From NCBI GenBank assembly GCA_014904845.1, contig MU119317.1, positions 63,972-127,971 of the forward strand: DNA of 64,000 nt, written 5' to 3'. The translations under genes and the position numbers were made by a program. Positions 11,421 through 23,280 of the stretch are shown piece by piece. Source of the DNA: Acephala macrosclerotiorum. Taxonomy: Eukaryota; Ascomycota; Leotiomycetes; Helotiales; Mollisiaceae. Within the stretch, counting starts at the first letter, position 1. Each line of letters begins with the position of its first letter. The notes under the pieces were generated by a model. It worked only from the letters and a program-made list of their open reading frames with translations. It ran no database searches and was not told the origin of the DNA.

Positions 11421-11909
11421 ATTGTGAAAAGAGGGTTTGAGTACAGTTCTAAGCACAGGTGCGTTGGAAAGTATCCCATTTTTGCCAAGCAAGTTGAGGA
11501 ACGGGTGCTAAATACTTGTTGTGACAGTGAGGTATGTGGAAATTTCGTTTCACGCGATTTTGCATTCTTGGGATGTGTGGTGAGGTGGGTGGTGAGATCT
11601 TACATTCCTCTAAATGAAGACGAAGATGAAACCCCTTTTTTAGGCGAGGGCCGTGGATGTCCGGCTTCGTTTTGAGAGTGGTGACAGAGTGTTTAGAAGG
11701 AAAAGCCTACTAGCGAGAATCAACATTCGAAATCCACCTGTATCTTCTTGCCTGAAGGAACTCGTGACACGCGTTCCTAGACCCCAAGAGAAATGTGGCA
11801 GGCAGGAGAGTAAACAAGGGAGAGAACTGCAAGCAAGGATTCAAAGTGAAAAATCCGATCGGCTCAAAGACACTACGCCGTGAAATTCTTCATTCAGATC
11901 GCAGACATT
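11421..11909. other. Intergenic region between hydrophobin-like and reductase genes
   Basis: It holds the promoter of the hydrophobin-like gene and the 3' flank of the reductase, both transcribed leftward. Short open frames here are not supported. No repeat seen. Confidence 0.45.
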
Positions 11910-13151
11910 CTACTCCTTGGCAGGGCCAATGGCCTTGGTTTCAACGACATGCTGTTGAGAACCGGCCATGGCCATAAGCCAAACATCATTCGGACTCTGC
12001 ACCCCCTTCGGTCCACCCAAAAAGTTCATCGGGAACCCAATATCAAACGGATACGCCCCTTCAATCTCCTCCATATCCTCATCACTCAACTCCAACTTCA
12101 AACCCTCAATATTGCCCTTCAAATGCTCAATCTTCCTGCCCCCAACAATAGGGAAAACATAAGGAGTCTTCTTCATCACATACGCCAACGCCACACTTGT
12201 AAGTTCCGTCTTCTTCGCGGAGGCAATCTTCTCCAAAACTTTAGAGATCTTGATAGCAGCCTCCGAAGCACCCCTCATCTTTCGTCCTTCTTGGCTCTTT
12301 CGCTGCTCTTCGGTCTTGAAGTTTCCTCCGCCGAGAGCACCCCATGGGCAGAGTCCCATTCCTTCGTCTCGTGCCATGTGGATAATTTCTCGCTCAAAGT
12401 CGCGGTTCTCTGCAGACCAGCGACCTTGGTAAACGGAAAATTGACGGAGGCCGTTTTGTCTGGCGTATTCATTGGCTTTGGAGACGATATAGGCCGGGGT
12501 GTCCGAGATTCCGAGGTAGAGGACTTTGCCTTGCTGGACCATGGTGTTGAGGGATTGCATGAGTTCGGGGATGGAGCAGGTGAAGTCCCACCAGTGGACG
12601 TACAACTGTATCCGTTAGCCTCCCGTTCAGCAAGAAGTGCCAAAGTGGTATATACCAGATCAATATAGCTTGTTTGTAGTTTCGCCAAGGAAGCTTCCAA
12701 TGACAGACGCAGAGATTTTGTTCCATTACCAGTCGTGTTGATGATGGTCTCCTTGTCACCATGGGCAGTTCGGTAGCAAGTTGTAAACTTGGTAGCAATT
12801 ACCATCTGATCTCTGTTTCCACGTTTCTTCACCCATTCTCCGATCCATTGTTCTGATTGTTCGTCCTGGTAGTTGTTGGCTGTGTCGATAAAGTTTCCGC
12901 CGTTGTCGTAGAAGTAATCGAGGATCTCGAAGGTGGTCTTCTTGTCGCATTTGCCCATGAATTCTTCCCTGTGGTTTGTCAGCATGGCATGCCAATTAAA
13001 TGTTCAAGAGATAGTAGTAGACTTACCAGGCATCACCGAAGTTCATTGCTCCCAAGCACAAAGGGGAGACTCGGACGGAAGCTGTTGGAGCCAGCATTCT
13101 GTAATGGCCCAAAGCCGACTTAACCTTCGGGGGAGTTGGTGGGAAAGGCAT
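11910..13151 (-). CDS. Aldo-keto reductase, aryl-alcohol dehydrogenase (AAD) type
   Basis: A soluble NADPH-dependent reductase of 377 residues from exons 13151-13027, 12968-12656 and 12605-11910 (introns 58 and 50 nt; the second has a GGCTAACGG branch site). The AKR catalytic tetrad is visible: Asp70 and Tyr75 in FIDTANNY, Lys102 in ATKFT, and His150 in LLYVHWWD, which the second splice restores. The C-terminal part has the usual [17 protein letters not shown] cofactor-loop region and ends as expected for the AAD group that reduces aromatic aldehydes. The substrate is not known, but such genes often respond to aromatic or oxidative stress. It lies head-to-tail with the hydrophobin-like gene, with no obvious functional link. 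Confidence 0.92.
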
Positions 13152-13375
13152 GATGATTGTTTAAAGTTGCTGAAGTATATGAGTTCTGCAAAGAAGTAAT
13201 GTTGAAGGTCGGCAGTCAATTGATAACAAACTGGTCTGGACAGAAAGAAAACAGCAAGGAGAAGCTCCAATACTTATACCTCACCATGATCTCATGATGA
13301 AACTAAACCCCTCCTTCGCAAAACCCAATACTTCAACATCTCCGATGCCTAGCCCAGGCCTGTAGGACCTAAATC
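13152..13375. other. Short intergenic region
   Basis: Promoter side of the aldo-keto reductase. No supported feature seen. Confidence 0.4.
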
Positions 13376-14175
13376 CTAGCCGTAGGCGTTAAGAGTCGCA
13401 TTCGCATCTCTGATCCACTTCTCGGCTTCCACAAAGGCATACGGTACCAGCAGCAACGTATCAGTCGCCAGATACGGTGTATGGTGGCCAGGAGTTTTCC
13501 CGATGCTTCGAAATGGCTTTTCGGCATTTAGACGTTCTGCCTGTGAACCTTGATGGGAGCATCATAGGATGATGTGGGGTCCTTGATGACCGGCAAACCG
13601 GCTCCAAAGAGAGCTGTCGCTGGATGTTTCCCGCCGTAAACGGTGGAACAGAAGCCTGGTCTTATGATTTTAGCTTTCCTGCCGGACATAAGTTTAGGAG
13701 ATATCTCTAAAAGGTAATCTTCGTACTCCTCGTTGTGAAAGGTAAAGCTTCGAGAACTTCGATCGTGGGGTTTATGCACAGTGGTCCGTGCCCATGCTAA
13801 GATCTTTAAATCCGTTTGCAACGTGCATTAGTGGGGCTAGAGGTGAAAGTAAGGTGCTGACCTCGAACGAGAAAGCATCCACAAACACTTCTACAGTAGG
13901 ACCAGGAACGAAAGTTTCTTGGGTGGCTTGTTTCACGGGAAGTTCCGATTCCGATTCCATCCGCCGAAAAGTCGGTCTGATGCCTCCGAGCCGACGATAC
14001 TCGTCACATCTCCTTGCTGAACATCACTTCAGGTCCTTGAGCGAACTCATTTCAATGCCCGAGAACCTGCTTCACGCCCGTGAAATCCGGGATCGTCCGT
14101 ACTTACTACTTCCTCTCCTGCAAATGCTCGTCGACCGGTCTTTCCGAATTTGAAAGGCGAGTGCTTCCTTGCCAT
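13376..14175 (-). pseudogene. Small gene of unknown family, interrupted by TAA
   Basis: A plausible three-exon reading runs from the ATG at 14175: 14175-14103, 14016-13862 and 13803 onward, with introns of 86 and 58 nt (the second with a CACTAATG branch site). It encodes MARKHSPFKFGKTGRR, then GGIRPTFRRMESESE, VEVFVDAFSFE, ILAWARTTVHKPHDR, and IIRPGFCSTVYGGKHPA. The frame meets a TAA at 13530-13528, giving 167 residues. The same frame then continues for 50 codons (SHFEASGKTPGHHTPYLATD through WIRDANATLNAYG) to a TAG at 13376, and that tail looks like real protein. I do not recognise the family. It may be a decayed fragment of a larger enzyme or a short intact gene; splice sites are tentative. 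Confidence 0.35.
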
Positions 14176-15132
14176 TCCAAGCCATCCTTCACTTCAATTC
14201 TTTCACACTCATTTATCAGATACATCTAAATACCAAATATCAGACATAAGGGCGTGTATTGTGGTAAGCCTCCAATATTCTACACTTTCCAGGACATTGT
14301 CAAGAGCCTCTCCTTTTCTGAGTTCGTCAACAAGGAGCTCGAGCATTTAAACCCTTTGGCATGTCAAGCCTTTTTGCCTTTCCGCTGTTGACCCCATTGT
14401 GCTTGGGTTCCACTATGAGATGCGTAGTGGTAGTGTACCGACGACAACCCCGCTGTCTTCTCCTTCAATATTTTCACGCACCCTAGGCTAGATAGCATTT
14501 CTCGTCCATTAAGTTGAGATAAGTCGAGTTGAGTTGAGTTAACCAATCGACCCTTTATTCTCATTCCCCGAAAAAAGCAAAGCTCATTTTCAGAAAATTT
14601 CATTGTCCGTCGAAGCCCGGAACCCTTCATGATTCCGCCAAGTCGTCGGACAGCGACGATATCCTGTCTTCGTCACAGAACCCTATTCTCCGATTGCGTC
14701 TTCAGCGCGCTAAGCAGGGTTCCCCACAGAATTATGTTCTCAAGACTGGGATGGGATCGTCAGAATCTCATTTCGAGTTCCTCGCCAAACATTTCGGGAG
14801 TGAGGCTTTTGCGTTGTCGTTCCAAGCTTATTGGAACATTCCCACAATGCTGGGCCTGAGTAAAGCCACACTCACCAGAGTTGCTTTTACCTGATATTTT
14901 CCTGTCATTCGGCTTAATTCGCCGCCACCAAGGACGGTTCTGACGGCCAACTTGCAGGTCACGTGCCGGCCAAATCGGGGCCGCCCGTAGTGGGGACACC
15001 CAGTTTTTCTTCGTTCTCTCAATTTCCCCCACTTTTTTCTTCCTTTTCTTCTTCACATAAAAACCCCGTCCGTTACCTTCACTGCGAACACACGCATTGC
15101 TGTCAACTCCTTGAACCGTTTTGGTGTGGCCT
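14176..15132. other. Intergenic region between divergent genes
   Basis: Nearly 1 kb between the small damaged gene and the transporter. A C/T-rich leader with TTTTTTCTTCC-like tracts at about 15,020-15,055 precedes the transporter ATG, typical of a fungal promoter or leader. No gene supported. Confidence 0.45.
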
Positions 15133-16656
15133 ATGAGCAGAGAGAGAACCAATCAACCAGAGGCAGGCTGGTCGAACAAAATCCACTCAGAACAAAATGT
15201 CGTCACTAACGACATCTCTTCCCCGCGCGATGTCAAAAGGGCAGAAGTGATCGATACGGCAGCCACAACTTCCGAGCAATCAAAAGTTGGGGCAATCGAT
15301 TCTTCAAATCTCGCTACAAAGCTCGTTCTTGTGCAGAATAATGGATCTGGCTCGGATGAATCCACCCTAGCGGCTCTCGACGACAATAAAGACGACTTCC
15401 CCGAAGGCGGCCTTCGAGCGTGGCTTGTCGTGCTGGGGGCTTTCTGTGGATCATTCTCCGTCTTTGGAATCATCAATAGCACAGCTATTCTCCTGGAATA
15501 CTTCAGCACTCACCAGCTCAAGGACAATAGTGCCAGTCAGATAGGATGGATCTTCGGATTCGCCCTTTTCTTGACATTCTTTTGCGGTGCGCCAATTGGT
15601 CCAATCTTTGATGCTTATGGCCCTCAGATACCTATGCTGCTTGGCTCGGTGTTCCTACTAGCTTCGATGTTCCTACTTGGACTGTGCACCGGTACGTTTC
15701 CCGCCTCTCGCTTCCGAGCACAAGCTAACAATCTCTAAGAATACTGGCATTTCATTATGGTGTATAGTGTCCTCAATGGCATTGGAGGATGCCTCATAAA
15801 CACTCCATGCATCGCATCCATCGGTCATTGGTTCCTCGAAAGGCGTGGCAACGCAACCGGGGTTGCAATGACAGCAGGCTCAATTGGCGGCATCATATTC
15901 CCATTGATGCTCCAGAAGCTTTTCCCGACCGTTGGCTTCCCCCGGGCTACCAGGATACTGGGCTTCATCCTATTATTCCTGCTGGTCCTCATGAACCTGC
16001 TTGTCAAGAGTCGTCTGCCTCGCAAGCCGATGGCTAGTCTCAAAAGTGTGGCACCTGACCTTACTGTCTTCAAAGACTTGCCGTTCGCGTTCATCACATT
16101 GGGAATTTTCCTCATGGAGTGGGGTATTTTTGTCCCTTTAACCTACATCACTTCATACGCCACATCCCACGGTCACAGCTCTGCATTCGGTTTCCAGATC
16201 ATTGCCATTTTGAACGCTGGTTCGGTCGTGGGCCGCTTTTTCGCTGGGTTGGTGGCTGACATGATGGGAAGAGTTAACACATTGATTCTGAGCATTTCCA
16301 TGTGCGTCCTCTCATGTTTCGCGCTTTGGCTTCCGGCTGGGAACTCGACTGCCATGATAGTTGTGTTTGCCGCTATCTTCGGCTTCGTTAGCGGCAGCAA
16401 TCTCAGCTTGAGTCCAGTCTGCATTGGCCAGATGTGTAAGACTGAGAACTACGGAAGGTACTTTGCTACCTGCTGGATGTTCGTCGCATTTGGGACATTG
16501 ACTGGGCTTCCAATTGCGGGGCAGATCCTTCAAGTCTGTGATGGCGAATACTATGGCTTGATAATCTTTGCTGGTCTGTCATATGTTGCGGCTGCCATGT
16601 GTCTCGTCGCTGCTAGAGTCTTGAAAGTCGGTTGGAAGCTCAATGTGATCTACTAG
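15133..16656 (+). CDS. MFS monocarboxylate-type (MCT/SLC16-like) transporter
   Basis: A plasma-membrane transporter of 491 residues in two exons, 15133-15691 and 15740-16656, with a 48-nt intron. The N-terminal 90 residues are hydrophilic, ending in PEGGLRAWLVVLGAF, the fungal MCT hallmark (the [D/E]GG motif entering helix 1). The splice gives LGLCTEYWHFIMVYSVLNG at helix 4. HWFLERRGNATGVAMTAGS is the conserved loop and helix 5; a cytosolic loop follows helix 6, and NAGSVVGRFFAGLVADMMGR is the second-half signature. Fungal members include the riboflavin transporter MCH5 and many orphans, so the substrate is unknown. An in-frame TTG four codons upstream is not used as start; the ATG at 15133 is chosen. 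Confidence 0.9.
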
Positions 16657-18897
16657 GCTTTTAAGCTCGACCAGCGCGGGCGGATGTTAGCTCATGTCGA
16701 ATTTAGATCTTTGAAGCGTCAAGGGTTAATGTGAGCTGTACTTGCATTACTTTTGAGGTCGGTGTGCGGATGAAATCGAATTGTTAGAATGGATTGAGTG
16801 GTGGAAGAAGCCAGGGGAAGGAAGCGTGATGGAGGTGGAAAAGTCATTTGCGCAGTATTTTGTTTTTGTTTACTTGGTCTTTGTTTTCCGCCTTCAGCCC
16901 GCTTAAACTTGAATTGCATCTTTCTAGTACATACACTCATTCAGCATTTAGAAATACAATGCCGTTCTCATAACGGTATCGTCTCGTTTCCCTTCGTACC
17001 TTCAATCTACTCTCCGCCTTTAAACTGCCATCTTCGTCTCATCTCCATCAAGTGACTCCCCCTTCCCCCGAACGGCCCCTCGTCGGCAACGCCCAGACCA
17101 CCTCCCCTCCAGTCTCCCACGCCTGTATAGTTTTAAATAGCATTTTCCAATTTCATCAAGATATCTCAATCACTAACTTCAATAGTTACAGCTTTGTAGG
17201 ACTAACATACTATCAGGTTCCAAGCAATTCGTCTCCGCTGGTCAACTAGCGGATGAGATCAGCTCAAAAATACACTTGTCCTCTGCAATGTGTCCAACAG
17301 TGCGCGTCAGTTCGAGAAAAAAGCTCTAATAAATGTCTATCTAGAAACAGAAAGGTTCAAAATTCAGCTTTAAGAAGTCGGAAAAGAAGATCCACAACTG
17401 TCGAATTCCCTGGCTTGATACAAAAATCCGTAAGTTAAAACATTCCATGCCAATAGGTTGGGTGGTTGAGATAGCTTGATACAACCTTTTCTTTCCTTTT
17501 TTTTTAGAAATTTTTTTTAGAAATTTTTCTATTAGGTTTACTCAGGTATTTTCCATGTTTCGTAGTGAGGTAGTTATTAGTTTTTTCGTTTAAGTGTTCA
17601 TTGTTAGTTGCGCCGCCTCTTTATTGGTGAAGTGCGGAATTCCTCAATCTTCCTTTGCGCATTGCGCATCGTTCCCCCACGTGGTAGATAGAGAACAATC
17701 GATCTCTTTTCGAGCATTTCAATTTGCGTAATTTACGTTCAAGGCTACGCCTTCGAACTTGTAGAAATTGGAAATGAACGAAAATTGCCTTGCCTCCTTT
17801 TTGATCTGCCTGCCTCCTCACCTATGTCTCTCGCTTCCCCGCATCTGGAGGACTGCACCTTCCTTCCTCACCGGCACCCAGCACCCAGCACCTTCCTCAC
17901 TCCTCACCTTAACAACCTTCGGCACACCACCCACAAACCCTCATATAGATTTAAATAACAACTTCCTTCCCAACCTCGCAATCCCAACCACCAATCATTT
18001 CATTGCTCTTGTTTCTTCCAAATAATCCAAACCCACACCCACACTTTACCTAACAACAAACAGGCTCAGATCATGCAGTGTCGAGCAGGGTGTCCTTCAA
18101 ACCGGCATTCTACTCTTCCTATGATCCTGTCAAGTGTCATGGAAGATCACTTCGATTCGGCACCGGTGGTTGGTTCTACGGTGGTTGGCGGTAGATGCGG
18201 TCGATAATCGATGATGTTGTTACGACTTACGTCCGCGATTGTTGTGTTGCTGTGTTTGAGCGACAAAAAAAATACAAAGGGGATGAAGAAATGTGGGAAA
18301 AACTCGATGAGACTACGTGAGTGCAAGTTCCTGTTTCATCTGAAGAAGATGAGAATGAGAATGGTTGGTGGTTGAGATTGCTTGAGAGCTTGACGCGAAT
18401 TGGAGTGGATGGCTGTGATGAGAATCATGGTCTAAAACTCTGAATACTTTTTTTTTTGCACCTCCGGCTGGGTGATAGATTTAGCGAGATGCTAAGCCAA
18501 GGCTTTGGCGGAAGGAGGGCTCGCTTCGAAGGGATATACAACGAGCGGCGCAGAATCCCCTCAAGGCTAGATGCAGCCCGTTTTTCTATGTCGAAAAGCA
18601 TTGCTTCAAATCAAGAATAGCTTTGTCGCAACAGAACGAGGAAGAGTTACTGGCTATGATGAACAGCGTTGCATCTTCAAGAAAGCATAATGAAAAGAAT
18701 TCCACCCAGCGTGGAAAATTTAGAATTCTTCAATTCGAAGACGAGCACTCAAGATATCTGACTTGCTAGATCAGCGGCCTTCTGGACGCCGTCCCAGACG
18801 ACAACGAAGCCATCACTTCCTAGCAGGAACAGTGTATACCTTGTATTACAAACATTATATTATGAAATGCCTGTCACCTGCAGATAGCCGTCTTGCG
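16657..18897. other. Intergenic region, 2.2 kb
   Basis: This separates the transporter from GMF1, whose genes converge. It contains an AT-rich block and two near-identical tandem T-run/AGAAAT units at about 17,505-17,535, and a pyrimidine-rich, CACCCA-repeating stretch at about 17,800-18,050 that resembles a fungal promoter or leader. I found no convincing coding exon in it on reading. A noncoding transcript or a gene of tiny exons cannot be excluded. Confidence 0.4.
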
Positions 18898-19521
18898 CTA
18901 CGCAGCCCCCAACTTCTCGGGTATCTCTTCCAAGTCATCCGCAGATTCAATCTCAAGAACCTTCCCCACTTCCGCCGTATTCCTCATCAGCTCCTTCGCA
19001 CCAGCATATAGCATCCTCAACTCTGCATTGCAGGTCACTGGTAGGTAATATATCAGCACATATGGTGCTGTCATTCTTCCAGACGGCTACGCAGACTTGT
19101 CAGCCTCTCCTCATTCCGACAAGGCTCGGACAGAGACTCACCAATGTCATAGGATAGCTCAGTAGAATGAATCTCGGCGAATGGTCTGGCAGATCATCTC
19201 CTATCTCATCTAAACTTTTGTATGTTGTCTTGTCATCGTCTTGCTTGATCTCCAAAGTGTTCTTATCGATCATGTCTACCCCGCATCAGTATTTCTTTGC
19301 GCAAGCTGTCCAAGCTATCCCCAAGCTCGAAATATGGCAGATAGTGTAGTGAGACGGACATACAGATCACAGCATTAGGAGTGCTGGCTCTCGAGGTCCC
19401 AAGGCGGAACTTTCGCAGATGATCTTTGCTTTCCTGCGAGAACACGTACAGTCTGGATTCGGAAGCCTGGGATTCGCATTAGCTTTGGCAGACCTCAGAT
19501 GGGCTTTGAAGATCTCACCAT
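18898..19521 (-). CDS. GMF1: Glia maturation factor homologue (ADF-H domain)
   Basis: GMF binds the Arp2/3 complex, promotes actin branch removal and inhibits new branching; in fungi it acts at cortical actin patches. The 142-residue protein needs four exons: 19521-19519 (only the ATG), 19466-19364, 19275-19142 and 19086-18898, with introns of 52, 88 and 55 nt. The ADF-H fold is clear: ASESRLYVFSQES, DHLRKFRLGTSRAST, AVIYMIDKNTLEIK, SPRFILLSYPMTLPSGRMT, YVLIYYLPVTCNAELRMLYA and KELMRNTAEVGKVLEIES. All splices restore family sequence. Every exon is too short to stand out as an open frame, so this gene is easily missed. A GMF first exon holding only the start codon is consistent with MASESRLY starts in fungi. 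Confidence 0.93.
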
Positions 19522-20582
19522 GACGTACGGCTGTTTCACAGCTATTTCTGTGTTGTTGTTCGAAAGGAAGTGAACTCTTGTGCCTCGAGATGTCGGACTG
19601 TCTCAGCCTCGTCGCAGTCGTATGTCATGAAAATGGCGGGGCATTTTACCCCTCGCCTATTCTGCCCGAGTCCAGGTTGAGACGATCTTATCTAATCGAA
19701 TCAAAATGACATCATCGTTCCACACGCCGATTCTCTCTCCTCACTTTGGGTACTGAAGAGAACAAGGAGAAGCAAGCTTCACTGTAGGTACGTTCTGGAA
19801 CTTGTTTACTCCCTACAGGCCCTATTAAATGTTAATGAGCAATGACCAGTGTTTAACTAGATATAGTAAAACATCGCGATCTCGAACAGGTGATTGGTCT
19901 AGCCACTCCTTAGAGACACGGCCACAGTCACCTCAGAATTAACATTTAAAAGGCCCCGTGGGTAGTAAACTCTCTAGAAAACCTTGTGCTTTCCTTGGTA
20001 TCGTGACCCTTCACCCTGCCAAGAAATCCTGCTTGAACTCCAAACACCAGACGAAAAATTGACTTTCGGATCTACCGGATCGTCACTTAACACCCAAATT
20101 AATCCATCCAAACACAAATGAACCATTTAGAAACTAGATCAGCTCTAATAGCATATCCCTGAGATGCTTTTTCGGGTCAAGAATAGCCTGCCAGATGATG
20201 CCAATGCCCGCCAGTGAACTTGGCAAAGCTTGGTTCGAATCCCTGTACGAACCCGTCATCGCCCCTCTTCAGGACGCGCGAAAGTTACGCAGCGCCTGCA
20301 TCATCTTGAGGCGATGAACTGGACTGGTGGGCAATTGGGTAGGTAAGGGTAGCGTGAGGGGGTACATAGAGGTTCGGCCTCCCCTCTTTTTTTGTTTGTG
20401 AAGCTTGGAAAAGAGTTGGGAGAATTTGTAAATCATCTTGTCGGTCTTATTTTTATCAATTCTATTTCACTATTGCAGATTAAGCTTATGAATCGGGAAC
20501 AACGAACATTGAAAGCTTCGAATACCCTTTTGGATATCTGTAATAGTCTAAGAAGACGCCCCGAGACGCGAAATCAGCAATC
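19522..20582. other. Divergent intergenic region with inverted repeat
   Basis: This is the shared upstream region of GMF1 and the phospholipase D-like gene. A MITE-like inverted repeat occupies about 19,790-19,982 (separate entry). A TTCGAATC-containing segment near 20,235 resembles a tRNA T-loop but lacks the rest of a tRNA. No gene called. Confidence 0.5.
19790..19982. mobile_element. MITE-like inverted repeat
   Basis: Two 32-nt arms, 19805-19836 and 19938-19969, are inverted copies matching at 27 of 32 positions. Each pairs TTTACTCC at the outer end with ATGTTAAT at the inner end. Weaker complementarity runs outward to about 19,790 and 19,982 (GTTCT against AAAAC). A smaller inverted pair, AGGTGA and TCACCT, lies inside. 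There is no coding capacity. Such foldback structure of under 200 bp fits a miniature inverted-repeat element, but I see no convincing target-site duplication. Confidence 0.55.
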
Positions 20583-23280
20583 ATGATTTCAGAAAAAGTA
20601 TATAAGCTCTGCACGAGCAAGGAGAGTGTCTCGACTCTGCTGGCACAAGACCCCACCATGGCACCGGAAGATGCATGGAAGAAGCTATATAGTAGACATA
20701 CAGCAGGAGGGAATGAGAGTAAGTCAACGGCGAAAGCTCATCGAGATAAAATTACTCCGGAAGACCTACAGAGAGCCTTTGAGTGTGGGAATTGGGGTCC
20801 GACGAAGCCGAGTGACCTCTTTTTGAGAGTAAGTCTTATGGCAGAAGCCCAATTGATGCACTGCTGACTCTGCAGATGTACCACGATGCATTGTGCACTC
20901 TGGACAATAGCGTTTCTGGAGCTATGGTTAGTCCTTCGTTGATGGGTAGCTGTGGTGTCATTCCATTGACTGTTATCTCTGTGTATGTACAACCTCCAAC
21001 TGAGTTTGAACTTAGCTAATGTTTACTTGTGAAGTGTCCCTGATATTATGCGACATATGTCCAACCTCATTGTCCGAGCTGAGAAAGAAGTCATCCTCGC
21101 CACGAACTACTGGCAGAACTCAGTCGCCTCTAAATTCATCACAAATGCCATGAAAGAGCTCTCGAAAAGAGCAGGAGACCGAGGAGAAAGAATAGTCTTC
21201 AAGCTGGAATACGATCGTGGAAGCCCGAAACAGGTACTCGAGCCTCACTACATTGTATCTGAAAAGGAGTATCTGGGCAAGGCTGTTGCTCTTCCCACCA
21301 AGGAGGAGATACCAAATCTGGATCTTCAGGTGATCAACTACCACAAGCCGATGTTGGGAACGTTTCATTGCAAATACATGATTGTGGATAGGAAATATGC
21401 TGTTCTGCAGAGCAACAACATCCAGGACAATGATAACATGGAAATGATGACCCATTTGGAAGGACCAATCGTTGATTCGCTTTACGACATGGCTTTGATT
21501 TCTTGGTCAAAGAAGCTGGAGCCGCCATTGCCGAGTCACAACTCACCTGCTGCTCAAGGCGGTCTTAGGACTTTCGGGACCAAGGACCATGACAAGATCT
21601 TTGAAGAAAGCGGAGCATTGAGAGGACACAATGCGGTCGTACATCCTGAGAAACTGGGAAACCAAAAGGCTTATGACTATGAGCGCAACCCGGTGAACCA
21701 GCCTGGAGTTGTTCATCCTGGGGCTCCTGTCGATCCTTCGGACATCAACCGAGCAAATCCATTGACTGGTCCAACTACAACCGAGAGCGTACTGCATCTT
21801 GTTCAACATGAGACAGCTAATGGCGGTGTTGACGGCGTCACTCAAGGAGTCCAACGAACGAGCCTAAACCAGCAACCTGATAATACTCATCATGGATTTG
21901 AGGACAAGGATCTGCATTCTGTCGAAGTCATGCGAGAGAATGCTCGTGCTGCGGCAACGACTGGTGATATGGAGCACATTGTTCATACGAGACGTGGAGA
22001 TACCGAGAAAACCAACGCGAATGAAGTTCAGCCTCAACAAAATGGGACAACAAATAGTGCAGTTCATCCTCATGGTGTCAACGGCCCCGGTGAGAAAACT
22101 CTCGAGTTCCTTGGCTCCGGAGAGCAAACACTCCCAGAATCACAAATCGAGAAGCCGTCCCCATCTGGAAACCTGTTAGCCGAACACACAACAGATGATC
22201 CACACTATGACGTCGACATCGCCGGAGAAGTTGCTCGTGTACAAACAGCCGTATCACCAAGACCAGGAGAGACCCGTCTCGAAGCCGTCACTCGACACCT
22301 CAACCATACCAGAAATGTTGGCTTCAAAGGCAATGCTCCAGAATGTGAGCCGAACGAGGAAATGACCCCTTATATCCCACATCCGGTTCATGAGCCTTTC
22401 CCAATCGCAATGGTGTGCCGTGAGCCACACGGAAACCCAACACACAATTCTGTCTACAACCCACAGAACGAAGTCTGGTTGTCAGCTTTGAGAAACGCGA
22501 CCAAGAACGTCTTCATTCAATCCCCGACTTTGAATGCTGAGCCGCTTGTGCCTGCAATCATCGAGGCATGTGAGCGAGGCATTGACGTGTACTGCTACAT
22601 CTGCCTTGGATACAACGATACCGTAAGTCTCATTTCCTAAATATTCGAGATATCTTCTAACGCCAATCCAGGGCGAACTTCTCCCCCACCAAGGCGGAAC
22701 AAACGAAATGATCGCCCACAAGATGTACACCACTCTTTCCGCCCAAGGAAAGCAGCGCCTCCACTACTTCTTCTATATCGGCAAAGATCAAACCTACCCC
22801 ATCGTCGCCAAGAAAAAGAAACGCGACTGCCACGTTAAAGTCATGATTGTTGACGAACACATCGGTATCCAAGGCAACGGTAAGTCTCACCTTCTCATCT
22901 CGATATAGCCTCGTCATTGCTGTCTCCAAAGTTTTGAGGCATGCAGCTGCTTTACGCGAATGTCCCACTACTCCTAGGACTTCCTCAATGTATATAAGTT
23001 TAATCCCAAAACAGGCAACCAAGATACCCAGTCCTGGTACCACAGCCAAGAAATAAACGTAATGTTCGACAGCGAACTAATCTGCCGCGCCTGGATCGAC
23101 GGTCTCCGACGAAATCAAAACACCCATCTCTACGGAGAGGTGAGTAAAGAAGACGGGATCTGGAGAGATGACAGAGGACAACAAGCCAGCGATGTTATTG
23201 GTGTTGATCCTGGGAGGTTCAGTTGGGCGAAAGGGTTTATGGGGGCGGTTAATAGGGTTAGAGGTACTGGAGACTTTTAA
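20583..23280 (+). CDS. Phospholipase D-like protein with two HKD motifs
   Basis: An 804-residue member of the PLD superfamily, expected to hydrolyse or transfer phosphatidyl groups through two catalytic His residues. Five exons, 20583-20828, 20876-20982, 21035-22622, 22672-22879 and 23015-23280, have introns of 47, 52, 49 and 135 nt and keep frame throughout. HKD motif 1 is HCKYMIVD at residue 229; HKD motif 2 is HVKVMIVD at residue 701, followed by the expected Gly/Asn turn and DTQSWYHSQEINVMFDS. Both are complete, so the enzyme is probably active. A hydrophilic stretch of about 300 residues (roughly 290-590), rich in Glu, His, Pro and Thr, separates the halves. There is no signal peptide or PX/PH domain. 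It resembles orphan fungal PLD proteins more than classical SPO14. Confidence 0.9.

Noticed and set aside
20180..20270. Possible tRNA (TTCGAATC T-loop-like segment near 20,235)
   Set aside because: T stem does not pair and no matching acceptor or anticodon arm is found at the right distance.
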